Shown: positions 8,905 through 20,544, counted from the first letter of the stretch. The stretch is DNA of 64,000 nucleotides from Pseudomonas muyukensis (GCF_019139535.1 NZ_CP077073.1:3066501-3130500); one strand, 5' to 3'. Notes: generated by a model from the sequence alone, not told the origin. Translations and numbers: made by a program.

Positions 8905-9714
8905 TCAGGCAGCCTGGTGCTGCTTGACCTGGGACTTGCGCACCTGGGCGCGGCAGGCGTCGCCAAAGGCCTGGAACATCTTGATCGAGTCTGGGTTGTT
9001 CGCTGCCTGCCACTCTGGGTGCCACTGCACCGCGAACAGGAAGGGCGAAAGGCTCGGGGCGTGGATGGCTTCGACCAGGCCGTCTTCGGCATGGGCGATC
9101 GGCTCGATGCCGGCACCCAGGTTGCGCAGGCCCTGGCCGTGCAGCGAGTTGACGCGGATCTGGTCACTGCCCAGGGTTTCGCGCAGCCAGCTGCCCGGCT
9201 TGATCTTCACGCTATGTACCTGGGCGTATTGCACCTCGACCGGATCTTCGGGGTTTTCCCGGTGGTCGTTGAAGCCAGGCTCGGCGTAGACCTTCTGGTA
9301 GATGTCGCCGCCCAGGGCCACGTTGATTTCCTGCATGCCGCGGCAGATGCCGAAGATCGGCAGGCCGCGCTTGATCGCGGCCTTGACCAGGGGGATGTCG
9401 AACAGGTCGCGGTTCTGGTCCTGGCCTTTGCCCGGGGTCTGGTTTTCCTGGCCGTACAGCGCCGGGTCAATGTTGCTGCCGGCGCCGGTCAGGTACACGC
9501 CGTCGGCCATGTCGAGGTAGGTCTGGAGGTCCTCGACGCCGCAGCAGGTGGGCACCAGGACCGGGACGCAACCTGCGAAATCGACCAGCGGGGTGATGTA
9601 TTTGTGGGTCATGACCTGATAGTCATGGCCTTTGCGCTCTTGGCTGCCCATGGTCATCAGGACGACGGGTTTGCGCAGGGAGGGTTGCTTGTTGCCAATG
9701 TTGCTGTTGGACAT
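8905..9714 (-). CDS. Class-I glutamine amidotransferase-like hydrolase (peptidase C26, PuuD-like)
   Basis: 269 residues. The family hydrolyses gamma-glutamyl bonds, for example gamma-glutamyl-GABA in polyamine breakdown. Seen: TGAGSNIDPALYG, the nucleophile elbow GICRGMQE with Cys124, the GGDIYQ stretch, and the C-terminal FAVQWHPEW that supplies the catalytic His and Glu. The start at 9714 (MSNSNIGNKQ) is the only sensible ATG. P. putida carries a similar gene beside kdgD, but no polyamine genes are visible here. The exact substrate is therefore open. A GC-rich hairpin at about 8855-8876 follows the stop. Confidence 0.8.
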   Translation of the reverse strand: MSNSNIGNKQPSLRKPVVLMTMGSQERKGHDYQVMTHKYITPLVDFAGCVPVLVPTCCGVEDLQTYLDMADGVYLTGAGSNIDPALYGQENQTPGKGQDQNRDLFDIPLVKAAIKRGLPIFGICRGMQEINVALGGDIYQKVYAEPGFNDHRENPEDPVEVQYAQVHSVKIKPGSWLRETLGSDQIRVNSLHGQGLRNLGAGIEPIAHAEDGLVEAIHAPSLSPFLFAVQWHPEWQAANNPDSIKMFQAFGDACRAQVRKSQVKQHQAA

Positions 9715-10054
9715 ATGTCACCTTGGGACAGGTCATGCCTGTCGTTGTTGTGCAGGCGCACGGCCGGGGCCTTGAGTGCTGCCTGAAGCCCCGAGCACTG
9801 CCGGCTCGCCTGGCGGGCGATATCGGTCGGGGCCTGGCTCATAGCTTGCCAGAGCCGTTCGATATGTCAAACGAGTGGCGGGGCGCCAAGGCGGCGGTTT
9901 TCGGGGGCTGGGGGCTGGCGCGGCCTTTGCCGGCAAGGGTTTGGCAGGGGCTGAGGTCAATAATATTTAACGACGCAGTCGGGTCTTTGCGTCGCTGCAA
10001 TGATCGTGTCGGCAGAGGTTGTAAGGGCCATGTCTTGGCGGGGGCCGCGAGCTG
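9715..10054. other. Intergenic region without recognisable gene
   Basis: About 340 bp upstream of the amidotransferase-like gene. Reading frames here lack codon bias or any recognisable motif. It probably holds that gene's promoter and leader, but I cannot place elements with confidence. Confidence 0.5.
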
Positions 10055-10140
10055 TTCGCCGTTAGCGATGCAGCGCCCTTGAGATCGAGCGCCGCGCGGG
10101 CGGCGCTCGATCTCAAGGGCGCTGCATAACTAACGGCGAA
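10055..10140. repeat. 86-bp long palindrome, copy 1 of a dispersed hairpin element
   Basis: The outer arms TTCGCCGTTA / TAACGGCGAA enclose ATGCAGCGCCCTTGAGATCG and its complement around an inner GAGCGCCGC-gcgg-GCGGCGCTC hairpin. It is followed by CACCC and then, within a few bases, by the 3' end of the LysR gene. A related copy lies at 34554-34628 with the same inner hairpin and tail. It probably functions as a strong transcript 3' structure and may be a non-autonomous mobile palindrome. Confidence 0.8.
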
Positions 10141-10151
10141 CACCCACCCTC

Positions 10152-11009
10152 TCAAACCATCTCCAGAAACGTCGCCACCACCCGCCGCATCCGCTGCTCC
10201 CTCAGGCAAACCAGCGTTTCGGTCAAATGCCGCTGGCAATCGACAATCGGCAACGCGCACACCCGCGCATCGGCCCCGAACTCCGCCGCCGACACCACCC
10301 CCACGCCGATCCCCACCACCACCGCCTCGCGCGCGGCTTCACGGCCTTCGACCTGGATCGCCGGTCGAATCCGCAACCCTGCTCGCTGCATTTCCTCTTC
10401 CAGGGTCTGGCGCGTCACCGACCCCGGCTCGCGCAGCACCAACGGCGTGTCGTCCAGGTCCGCGAGGTTGATCGAGCCGCGGCTGGCCCAGGGATGCTGG
10501 TGCGAGACAAACGCCACCATCGGGTCACGACGGATGGGCACGCAGTGCAGCCGTTCATCATCGACATCACGCCCGAGCAGCGCCAGGTCGGCCTGGTAGC
10601 TGAACAACCGCGCCAGCGATTCATCGGTGTTGCCCGTCTCGATCTTCACCTGGATGCCCGGGTAACGCTGGCAGAACCGCGCCACCTGCGGCAGCACATG
10701 CACCGGCGCATCCACCGCCAAGGTCAGGCTGCCGGTGTGCAAGGCCCGGGAGTCCTGCAGCAACTCCACAGCCTCGGTCTCGCAGGCGAACAGGCGCTGG
10801 GTCACCCCCAGCAGGCGCTCGCCCAGGTCGGTCAGTTGCACCGAACGCTTGTTGCGGTGGAACAGCAACACCCCGAAGCGTTCCTCGAGCTTGCGCACCT
10901 GGTCGGACACCGCCGGCTGGGTGAGGAACAGCTTTTGCGCCGCACGGGTGAAGCTGCCCTGTTCGGCAACGGCGTGAAAGGCCTTGAGTTGAGCGTGCGA
11001 GACCGACAT
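10152..11009 (-). CDS. LysR family regulator, aminophosphonate-catabolism type
   Basis: 285 residues. The N-terminal winged helix-turn-helix (residues ~1-60) reads LKAFHAVAEQGSFTRAAQKL and LTQPAVSDQVRKLEERFGV. The effector domain contains RYPGIQVKIETGNTDE, DPMVAFVSHQHPWASRGS, TPLVLREPGSVTRQTLEE and EAVVVGIGVGVVSAAEFG. These resemble the LysR subgroup associated with 2-aminoethylphosphonate catabolism (TIGR03339 as I recall it, not searched). It is divergent from the MFS and FAD-oxidoreductase genes, the usual arrangement for a regulator and its targets. The 246-bp gap to the MFS gene would hold its binding site. Confidence 0.75.
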   Translation of the reverse strand: MSVSHAQLKAFHAVAEQGSFTRAAQKLFLTQPAVSDQVRKLEERFGVLLFHRNKRSVQLTDLGERLLGVTQRLFACETEAVELLQDSRALHTGSLTLAVDAPVHVLPQVARFCQRYPGIQVKIETGNTDESLARLFSYQADLALLGRDVDDERLHCVPIRRDPMVAFVSHQHPWASRGSINLADLDDTPLVLREPGSVTRQTLEEEMQRAGLRIRPAIQVEGREAAREAVVVGIGVGVVSAAEFGADARVCALPIVDCQRHLTETLVCLREQRMRRVVATFLEMV

Positions 11010-11255
11010 CGAGGACTCCGGTTACAAGTTCGGCTTATGTGTGAAATACGATAAATCGATTTTATTTATCAGTCAGCAGCTGTTTCCATGTATTTCAACC
11101 CGACGCCTCTGCCACGAGCAGCGGCATGTCGGCCATGGCGGCACCCCCGCCATCTGACCAAGTGACGTCCCTCCGTCACGCAGTGCGCAACACAACAACA
11201 AGACAGGCGTTTCTTCACATTCTGCCGGCACACTCACGCAAGAGGTCAGAGTCAC

Positions 11256-12572
11256 ATGAATCAGTCCCTGGGCGCCATCAAGCGCTGGCGCATGCAGATC
11301 TTCGCCATCACCTGGCTGGCGTACGCCGCCTTCTACTTCACTCGCAAGGCTTTTTCGGTGGCCAAGCTGGGCATCGCCGAAGACCCTGGCTTCATGCTCG
11401 ACAAGGCCGCCATGGCCAACCTCGACGCCATTTATCTGGCCGCCTACGCGGTGGGCCAGTTCACCTGGGGCATGCTCGCCGATCGCTTCGGGCCACGGGT
11501 GGTGGTGCTGGGCGGGTTGCTGATCTCGGCCGCCGCCGCCGTGGTGATGGGCAGCTACGCGACTTTCCCGATCTTCGCCACCTGCATGCTGATCCAGGGC
11601 CTGGCCCAGTCCACCGGCTGGGCGGGGTTGTGCAAGAACATCGGCAGTTTCTTCCCGGCGGTGCAACGCGGGCGGGTGCTGGGGCTGTGGAGTTCGTGCT
11701 ACGCCTTCGGCGGCCTGGTCGCCTCGCCATTCGCCGGCTGGTGGGCCTACACCCTGGTCGGCAGCTGGCATGCGGCGTTTTTCTCCAGCGCCGTGGTGGT
11801 GGCCGCGGTGGCCGTGCTGTTCTTCATCTTCCAGCGCAACAAGCCCGAGGACGTCGGCCTGCCGGCGGTGGAACCCGAGCCACAGAGCATGGCACCGGCG
11901 GGCAACCTGTGCAGCGTCTGGGCGCCATTGCGCGAGATCCTGCGCAACCGCACGGTACTCACCCTGGGGCTGGCCTACTTCATGCTCAAGCCGGCGCGCT
12001 ACGCCATCCTGCTATGGGGCCCGGTGATCGTCTTCGAACAGATGCCCACGGTGGGCAAGGTTGGCGCGGCGATCATCCCCACCGCGTTCGAGCTGGCCGG
12101 GCTGCTCGGGCCGATCCTCATCGGCCTGGCTTCGGACAAGCTGTTCGGTGCCCGGCGCATGCCGGCCTGCGTGATCAGCCTGGTGCTGCTGACCCTGACC
12201 CTGGCCGGTTTCATGGCGGCGATGCACAGCGGTAGCGTGGTGCTGGTGGTGGCGCTGTTGTTCGTCATGGGCCTGACCCTGTATGGCCCGGACTCGATGA
12301 TCAGCGGCGCCGCCGCCATCGACTTCGGCACGGCCAAGGCCGGTGCCACCGCCGCGGGCTTCGTCAACGGCTGCGGCTCGGTGGGCGCGGTGCTCGGCGG
12401 CCTGCTGCCGGGCTACTTCGACAGCGTCACGGTGTTCATCGTCTTCGCCGGCACCGCGCTGTTCTCCGCCCTGGTGCTGCTGCCGCACTGGAACAGTCGT
12501 CCTGCATCCACCGCGCAGGCCAATGACGTGGCGCCCAATACCAGCATGGCGATCAAGCCACTGCGTACCTAA
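11256..12572 (+). CDS. MFS transporter of organophosphate:phosphate antiporter (GlpT/UhpC) type
   Basis: 438 residues, predicted twelve membrane helices. The N-terminus (WLAYAAFYFTRKAFSVAKLG) and the motif LADRFGPRVVVLGG are typical of GlpT/PgtP/UhpC-like transporters of phosphorylated solutes. The C-terminal half has LYGPDSMISGAAAIDFG, also seen in that family. It lies 14 bp before the FAD-oxidoreductase gene in an evident two-gene operon. Uptake of an aminophosphonate or another phosphorus-containing solute is an inference from family and neighbours. Confidence 0.75.
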   Translation: MNQSLGAIKRWRMQIFAITWLAYAAFYFTRKAFSVAKLGIAEDPGFMLDKAAMANLDAIYLAAYAVGQFTWGMLADRFGPRVVVLGGLLISAAAAVVMGSYATFPIFATCMLIQGLAQSTGWAGLCKNIGSFFPAVQRGRVLGLWSSCYAFGGLVASPFAGWWAYTLVGSWHAAFFSSAVVVAAVAVLFFIFQRNKPEDVGLPAVEPEPQSMAPAGNLCSVWAPLREILRNRTVLTLGLAYFMLKPARYAILLWGPVIVFEQMPTVGKVGAAIIPTAFELAGLLGPILIGLASDKLFGARRMPACVISLVLLTLTLAGFMAAMHSGSVVLVVALLFVMGLTLYGPDSMISGAAAIDFGTAKAGATAAGFVNGCGSVGAVLGGLLPGYFDSVTVFIVFAGTALFSALVLLPHWNSRPASTAQANDVAPNTSMAIKPLRT

Positions 12573-12586
12573 AGGAAAGTGAGTAG

Positions 12587-13978
12587 ATGAGACCCTTCTG
12601 GCTGCAACAGGCCCTGGACCAGGAAGACCAGGCGCCATGCCCGCCGCTTGTCGGTGAGGTGCGCTGCGATGTGTGCATCGTCGGCGGTGGCTACACCGGC
12701 CTGTGGACCGCGCTGATGATCAAGGAACAGGCGCCGCAGCTGGAGGTGCTGCTGCTCGAGGCGGACATCTGCGGAGCCGGGGCCAGCGGGCGCAATGGTG
12801 GCTGCGCGCTGTCCTGGTCGGCCAAGTATTTTACCCTCGAGCGGCTGTTCGGGGTGGCCGAGGCGGTGCGCCTGGTGCGCGAGTCCGAGCGCAGCATCGC
12901 TGCGATCGGCGAGTTCTGCGCGGCCCACGGCATCGGCTGCGACTACCGCATGGACGGCACCCTCTACACCGCCACCAACCAGGCCCAGCTCGGTGGCACC
13001 GACGCGGTGATCGCCGCGCTGGAGCAACAGGGCATCAACTCGTTCCAGCGCCTGGCGCTGGAGCAGGTGCAGCGCCTGGCCGGCTCCGAACGGCATCGCG
13101 AGGGCTGGTATTCGCCGGCCGCGGCGACGCTGCAGCCCGGGCGGCTGGTACGTGGGCTGCGGCGGGTGGCCTTGCAGCGCGGCGTGCGCATCCACGAGGG
13201 CACCGCGATGACCGGCCTGGAGCATGGTGCGCCGGTGCGGGTGCGCACCCGCGCCGGCAGCGTTCGCGCCGACCGCGTGGTGCTCGGCCTCAACGCCTGG
13301 ATGGCCCGGGCGTTCCCGCAATTCGAGCGCAGCGTGGCGATCGTCTCCAGCGACATGGTGATCACCGAACCGTGCCCCGAGCTGCTGCGCCGGATTGGCC
13401 TGGACAGCGGCGTCAGCGTGCTCGACTCGCGGATTTTCGTGCACTACTACCACAACACCTCCGATGGCCGGCTGATGCTCGGCAAGGGCGGCAACACCTT
13501 CGCCTACGGTGGGCGCATGCTGCCGGTGTTCGACCAGCCATCGCCCTACCAGCCGCTGCTGCGTGAAAGCCTGGCCGAGTTCTTCCCCGCCCTGGCCGAG
13601 GTGCCGCTGGCGGCGAGCTGGAACGGGCCGTCGGACCGCTCGGTGACCGGCTTGCCGTTCTTTGGCCGGCTCGATGGCCAGGGCAACGTGTTTTATGGTT
13701 TTGGCTATTCGGGCAGCGGGGTAGGGCCGTGCCACATGGGCGGGCAGATCCTCGCGTCGCTGGCGCTGGGGCTGGACAACCCCTGGACCCGCTCGCCGCT
13801 GGTCAACGGACCGTTAGGGCAGTTCCCGCCGGAGCCGATCCGCTACCTGGGGTCGTTGCTGGTGCGCAATGCCATTCGCCGCAAGGAGCGCGCCGAGGAC
13901 CGTGGCGTGCCGCCGCGCCGGCTGGACGTGCGCCTGGCGAAGTTCGCTGCGGCGGCGGGGAAGGCGGACAAGGGCTGA
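12587..13978 (+). CDS. FAD-dependent oxidoreductase (DAO family), putative aminophosphonate oxidoreductase
   Basis: 463 residues. The Rossmann fingerprint CDVCIVGGGYTGLWTALM lies near residues 24-41, followed by ICGAGASGRNGGCALSWSAK. The C-terminus has FYGFGYSGSGVGPCHMGGQI, the second FAD contact region of DAO/GlpO-type enzymes. The overall pattern, including the MRPFWLQQALDQEDQAPCPP opening, resembles the proposed aminophosphonate oxidoreductase family (TIGR03329 by memory). Likely chemistry is oxidative deamination or demethylation of an amino group. An AAAGGAAAG ribosome site precedes the ATG. It is co-transcribed with the MFS gene. Confidence 0.75.
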   Translation: MRPFWLQQALDQEDQAPCPPLVGEVRCDVCIVGGGYTGLWTALMIKEQAPQLEVLLLEADICGAGASGRNGGCALSWSAKYFTLERLFGVAEAVRLVRESERSIAAIGEFCAAHGIGCDYRMDGTLYTATNQAQLGGTDAVIAALEQQGINSFQRLALEQVQRLAGSERHREGWYSPAAATLQPGRLVRGLRRVALQRGVRIHEGTAMTGLEHGAPVRVRTRAGSVRADRVVLGLNAWMARAFPQFERSVAIVSSDMVITEPCPELLRRIGLDSGVSVLDSRIFVHYYHNTSDGRLMLGKGGNTFAYGGRMLPVFDQPSPYQPLLRESLAEFFPALAEVPLAASWNGPSDRSVTGLPFFGRLDGQGNVFYGFGYSGSGVGPCHMGGQILASLALGLDNPWTRSPLVNGPLGQFPPEPIRYLGSLLVRNAIRRKERAEDRGVPPRRLDVRLAKFAAAAGKADKG

Positions 13979-14101
13979 GCCACCCCTGGTGGGCGCGGGT
14001 TGTGCGATTTCTTGTCGAACCCGGTGCGCAGGGCGTATAAACTCTCCCCACTTTTTGGCCGGTCGCTTCCTGAACCGGCCGCTGAAACAAAGAGAGTCGA
14101 T

Positions 14102-14812
14102 ATGGGCGCACAGTGGAAAGCCAAGCATAGAGAAACGGCGGCCAACGCCAAAGGCAAGATCATGGGCAAGCTGGCCAAGGAGATCCAGATCGCCGCCAAG
14201 TCTGGCGCCGATCCAGACATGAACCCGCGCTTGCGCCTGGCCATCGTCCAGGCCAAGAAAGCCTCGATGACCCGTGAGACCCTGGAACGCGCCATCAAGA
14301 AAGGCGCCGGCCTGGATGGCGAGGCCGTGCAATACCATGCGGTCAGCTACGAAGGTTTCGCCCCGCACCAGGTGCCGCTGATCGTCGAGTGCCTGACCGA
14401 CAACGTCAACCGTACCGTGGCCCAGATCCGCGTGCTGTTCCGCAAGGGCCAGCTGGGTGCCAGCGGTTCGGTGGCCTGGGACTTCAACCATGTCGGCCTG
14501 ATCGAGGCTACCCCGGAAGGCGACGCCGACGCGGAAATGGCGGCCATCGAAGCCGGTGCCCAGGACTTCGAGGACGGCGAGGAAGAGGGCTCGACCCTGT
14601 TCATCACCGACACCACCGACCTGGACGCGGTGCAAAAGGCCCTGCCCGAGCATGGCTTCACCGTCACCTCGGCGAAGATCGGCTACACCCCGAAGAACCC
14701 GGTGAGCGCTGCCAGCCTGAGCGCCGAAGCCCTGGCCGAGGTCGAGGCCTTCCTCGAGGCGATCGACGACAACGATGACGTGCAGAACGTCTATGTCGGC
14801 CTGAGCGACTGA
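14102..14812 (+). CDS. YebC/TACO1 family protein (YeeN-like short form)
   Basis: 236 residues. The N-terminus is the family signature ([20 protein letters not shown], then [19 protein letters not shown]). [14 protein letters not shown] and the acidic C-terminal half follow ([23 protein letters not shown]). YebC proteins are cytoplasmic; they have been described both as DNA-binding regulators and as factors relieving ribosome stalling. The start at 14102 has AGAGAG upstream, and a possible -10 TATAAACT lies near 14036. It stands alone between the FAD-oxidoreductase gene and a perfect REP hairpin. Confidence 0.9.
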   Translation: MGAQWKAKHRETAANAKGKIMGKLAKEIQIAAKSGADPDMNPRLRLAIVQAKKASMTRETLERAIKKGAGLDGEAVQYHAVSYEGFAPHQVPLIVECLTDNVNRTVAQIRVLFRKGQLGASGSVAWDFNHVGLIEATPEGDADAEMAAIEAGAQDFEDGEEEGSTLFITDTTDLDAVQKALPEHGFTVTSAKIGYTPKNPVSAASLSAEALAEVEAFLEAIDDNDDVQNVYVGLSD

Positions 14813-14826
14813 TTCGCGCGTCATCC

Positions 14827-14879
14827 TCGCGGGGCAAGCCCGCTCCCAGTGCGTCTGTGGGAGCGGGCTTGCCCCGCGA
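14827..14879. repeat. Perfect 22-bp-stem REP hairpin after the yebC-like gene
   Basis: TCGCGGGGCAAGCCCGCTCC continues two more bases to a perfect 22-bp stem with a 9-base loop. This is the common Pseudomonas 'gggagcgggcttgccccgcga' palindrome. It sits between co-directional genes and likely ends the upstream transcript. Confidence 0.9.
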
Positions 14880-14898
14880 TCATTTGCGGACCTAGGCC

Positions 14899-15843
14899 AT
14901 GCACCCGACCTTCGCCTCCCTCAGCCTCGCCCACCTGCGCACCCTCGACTGCCTGCTGCAACTGAAGAACCTCAGCCACGCTGCCGAGCGCCTGGGTTGC
15001 AGCCAGTCGGCCCTGAGCCGTCAGCTGGCCAGCCTGCGCGAAGCCTTCGCCGATCCGTTGCTGGTCCGCCAGGGCCGTGGCTATGTGCTCAGCGAACATG
15101 CCGAGGCGCTGGTCGAGCCGTTGCGCCAAGTGCTGGAGGAGCTCAACGCCCTGCGCCAGCCCGCGGCGTTCGACCCGGCGCGCTGCGAGCGCCGCTTCTG
15201 CCTGGCGGCCTCGGACTATGTGGCCGAACACATGCTGCCGCAGCTGGTGAAAGCCTTGGAACAGGAGGCGCCGGGGGTATCGCTGGAGTACCGCACCTGG
15301 CAGGCCGGGGAGTACGCCTTGCTTGCCAGCGGCGAGATCGACCTGGCCACCACGCTGTTCGACGAGTCGCCGCCCAACCTGCATGGCCGGCTGCTGGGCG
15401 AGGACCGGGCGGTGTGCCTGATGCGCCATGACCATCCGTTGAGCGCGCGCGCCGCGCTGAGCCAGGACGACTACCTGGCCTTCAAGCATGTGCGGGTATC
15501 CGGGGGCGGCGACAAGGACAGCTTCATCGATCGCCACCTGCGTGCCCAGGGGCTGCAGCGGCGCATCAGCCTGCAGGTGCCGTTCTTCAGCGCCATGGTG
15601 CAGGTGATTGGCAACGGCCAGGGACTGGCCACGGTGCCCGAGCACATCGCCGTGCAGTTGGCACGCCTGCACGGCCTGGCCTGGCGGCCACTGGGTTTCG
15701 TCGGCCATACCCAGCGCTACTGGGTGGTCTGGCACCAGCGTCTGCAAGCGTCGGCCGAGCACCGCTGGTTGCGCAACCGGGTATTCGAGGTGTGGCGCCA
15801 GTCGCAGTTCGGCGTGCAGGGCGGGCATGCGCCTTTGCCATAG
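14899..15843 (+). CDS. LysR family regulator next to the DOPA-decarboxylase gene
   Basis: 314 residues. The N-terminal HTH (LAHLRTLDCLLQLKNLSHAA, CSQSALSRQLASLREAF) and an effector domain with RRFCLAASDYVAEHMLPQLV and YWVVWHQRLQAS place it in the NahR/NodD-like branch of LysR regulators. It lies 79 bp upstream of, and in the same direction as, the aromatic amino-acid decarboxylase gene. P. putida has the same pair. That neighbour is its probable target, although LysR genes are usually divergent from their targets. The start has no strong ribosome site. Confidence 0.85.
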   Translation: MHPTFASLSLAHLRTLDCLLQLKNLSHAAERLGCSQSALSRQLASLREAFADPLLVRQGRGYVLSEHAEALVEPLRQVLEELNALRQPAAFDPARCERRFCLAASDYVAEHMLPQLVKALEQEAPGVSLEYRTWQAGEYALLASGEIDLATTLFDESPPNLHGRLLGEDRAVCLMRHDHPLSARAALSQDDYLAFKHVRVSGGGDKDSFIDRHLRAQGLQRRISLQVPFFSAMVQVIGNGQGLATVPEHIAVQLARLHGLAWRPLGFVGHTQRYWVVWHQRLQASAEHRWLRNRVFEVWRQSQFGVQGGHAPLP

Positions 15844-15879
15844 CAGCTATGCGCGAAGCGGGGTTATTCGCCAGCCGGC

Positions 15880-15895
15880 TGGCACCTAGACTGCG
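15880..15895 (+). promoter_or_regulatory. Weak sigma-54-like promoter before the decarboxylase gene
   Basis: TGGCACC-TAGA-CTGCG has the invariant GG and GC at the correct 12-bp spacing, with three departures from TGGCACGnnnnTTGCW. A transcript would begin near 15907, 16 bp before the ATG. A chance match is possible. Confidence 0.3.
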
Positions 15896-15922
15896 GGCAC
15901 CGGACACCGCCCAGGAGCGCAT

Positions 15923-17332
15923 ATGACCCCCGAACAATTCCGCCAGTACGGCCACCAACTGATCGACCTGATCGCCGACTACCGCCAGACCGTCGGCGAG
16001 CGCCCGGTCATGGCCCAGGTCCAGCCCGGCTACCTCAAGGCCGCCTTGCCGCCAGGCGCGCCACAGCAGGGTGAAGCGTTCGAGGCCATCCTCGCCGACG
16101 TCGACAAGCTGGTGATGCCCGGCCTGTCGCACTGGCAGCACCCGGATTTCTACGGCTACTTCCCCTCCAACGGCACCCTGTCCTCGGTGCTGGGCGACTT
16201 CCTCAGCACCGGCCTGGGCGTGCTCGGCCTGTCCTGGCAGTCCAGCCCGGCCCTGAGCGAGCTGGAGGAGACCACCCTCGATTGGCTGCGCCAGTTGCTG
16301 GGGCTCAGTGACCAGTGGAGCGGGGTGATCCAGGACACCGCCTCGACCAGCACCCTGGTGGCGCTGATCTGCGCCCGCGAGCGCGCCACCGACCATGCCC
16401 AGGTGCGTGGCGGCCTGCAGGGCCAGGGCAAGCCGTTGGTGGTCTACGTCAGCGCCCACGCTCACAGCTCGGTGGACAAGGCGGCGCTGCTGGCGGGCTT
16501 TGGCCGTGACAACATCCGCCTGATCGCCACCGATGAGCAGTTTGCCATGCGTCCCGAGGCATTGGCGGCGGCCATCGCCCAGGACCTGGTCGCCGGCAAC
16601 CAGCCCTGCGCGGTGGTCGCCACCACCGGGACCACCACCACCACGGCATTGGACCCGCTGCGCGCGATCGGTGAAATCGCCCAGGCCAACCAGCTGTGGC
16701 TGCATGTGGATTCGGCCATGGCCGGTTCCGCGATGATCCTCCCGGAATGCCGCTGGATGTGGGACGGCATCGAGCTGGCCGACTCGGTGGTGGTCAATGC
16801 CCACAAATGGCTGGGCGTGGCGTTCGACTGCTCGATCTACTACGTGCGCGATCCACAGCACCTGATCCGGGTGATGAGCACCAACCCCAGCTACCTGCAA
16901 TCGGCGGTCGATGGCGAGGTGAAGAACCTGCGTGACTGGGGGATCCCGCTGGGGCGTCGGTTCCGGGCGTTGAAACTGTGGTTCATGCTGCGCAGCGAGG
17001 GCGTCGAGGCCTTGCAGCAGCGTCTGCGTCGCGACCTGGACAATGCTCGCTGGCTGGCCGAGCAGGTCGCGGCGAGTGGCGATTGGGAGCTGCTGGCGCC
17101 GGTGCAACTGCAGACCCTGTGCATTCGCCATCGCCCAGCCGGTGTCGACGGTGAGGCGTTGGATAGCCATACCCGCGCCTGGGCCGAACGCTTGAACGCC
17201 TCGGGCGAGGCCTATGTCACCCCGGCGACCTTGAACGGCGCCTGGATGGTGCGGGTGTCGGTCGGGGCGCTGCCGACCGAGCGCGAGCATGTGCAACGGT
17301 TGTGGCAGCGCCTGCAAGCTGTGGTGGCCTGA
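15923..17332 (+). CDS. ddc: PLP-dependent aromatic L-amino-acid (L-DOPA) decarboxylase
   Basis: 469 residues, group II pyridoxal-phosphate decarboxylase. Seen: HPDFYGYFPSNGTLSSVLGD, IQDTASTSTLVALICARE, AHAHSSVDKAALLAGFG, WLHVDSAMAGSA and the Schiff-base lysine in NAHKWLGVAFD (Lys295). It closely resembles the P. putida enzyme described as selective for L-DOPA. The length is normal. The ATG at 15923 follows CAGGAGCGCAT. It is probably controlled by the LysR gene just upstream. Confidence 0.88.
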   Translation: MTPEQFRQYGHQLIDLIADYRQTVGERPVMAQVQPGYLKAALPPGAPQQGEAFEAILADVDKLVMPGLSHWQHPDFYGYFPSNGTLSSVLGDFLSTGLGVLGLSWQSSPALSELEETTLDWLRQLLGLSDQWSGVIQDTASTSTLVALICARERATDHAQVRGGLQGQGKPLVVYVSAHAHSSVDKAALLAGFGRDNIRLIATDEQFAMRPEALAAAIAQDLVAGNQPCAVVATTGTTTTTALDPLRAIGEIAQANQLWLHVDSAMAGSAMILPECRWMWDGIELADSVVVNAHKWLGVAFDCSIYYVRDPQHLIRVMSTNPSYLQSAVDGEVKNLRDWGIPLGRRFRALKLWFMLRSEGVEALQQRLRRDLDNARWLAEQVAASGDWELLAPVQLQTLCIRHRPAGVDGEALDSHTRAWAERLNASGEAYVTPATLNGAWMVRVSVGALPTEREHVQRLWQRLQAVVA

Positions 17333-17360
17333 GCGGCTGTTCGCCAGCCATGGTGCGTCG

Positions 17361-17960
17361 TCAGGCGGCGTTATGCAGCAACAGCTGCAGCGACGCGTCG
17401 AACTGCCTCAAGGCATCGGCCTGCACGGCCTGCTCTTCAGCCAGCTGGCCGGCCAGCGCCTGAGCGCTCGCCTGCTTGACCGCCAGCCCTTCGGCACGGC
17501 CGATATAGGTCAGCTGATCATCGAAGAAGCGCGCTACCACGCTGGCCTCGATGCCTGCGCTGGCTAGCCGGCTGTGGCTGTCGAGCAGCACGATCACGTC
17601 GGGGTGGTCCGCCAGCAGGGTGTCGAGGTCGTCATAGAAGGTCACCTCGGCAAACTGCTGCGCCAGCGACTGTGCCAACCAGGCATAGGCCTGGTTGTGG
17701 CCCAGGGTCGCCACCGGCGTAGCCGTGGCAGAGCCTGCTCGGGCCTGGTCGCGGTGCCGTTGCAGGTAGTCCAGGGTCGCGGCGGCATTGCGCCCCAGCA
17801 GCACCGCCACATGCTGGCCGTGGTTCAAGGCGACGCTGGACAGCTCGGTGGCCGAATAGAAGTGCCCGTATGGTTGGGCAGCCTGCTGGCTGGCCGGCAC
17901 GGCGCAACCACTCAAGGCGGCGAGCAGGGCCAGCAGGGCGGCGATCATGCCGGTTTTCAT
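17361..17960 (-). CDS. Putative lipoprotein of unknown function
   Basis: 199 residues. The start at 17960 gives MKTGMIAALLALLAALSGCA, a lipoprotein signal with lipobox LSGC (Cys19). The mature protein is alanine/glutamine-rich and predicted alpha/beta, with QHVAVLLGRNAAATLDYL and HPDVIVLLDSHSRLA. It looks like a GNA1162/CsgG-neighbour type periplasmic lipoprotein, but I do not recognise the family with confidence. It stands alone, convergent with the decarboxylase gene. Confidence 0.7.
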   Translation of the reverse strand: MKTGMIAALLALLAALSGCAVPASQQAAQPYGHFYSATELSSVALNHGQHVAVLLGRNAAATLDYLQRHRDQARAGSATATPVATLGHNQAYAWLAQSLAQQFAEVTFYDDLDTLLADHPDVIVLLDSHSRLASAGIEASVVARFFDDQLTYIGRAEGLAVKQASAQALAGQLAEEQAVQADALRQFDASLQLLLHNAA

Positions 17961-20544
<2,584 letters not shown>

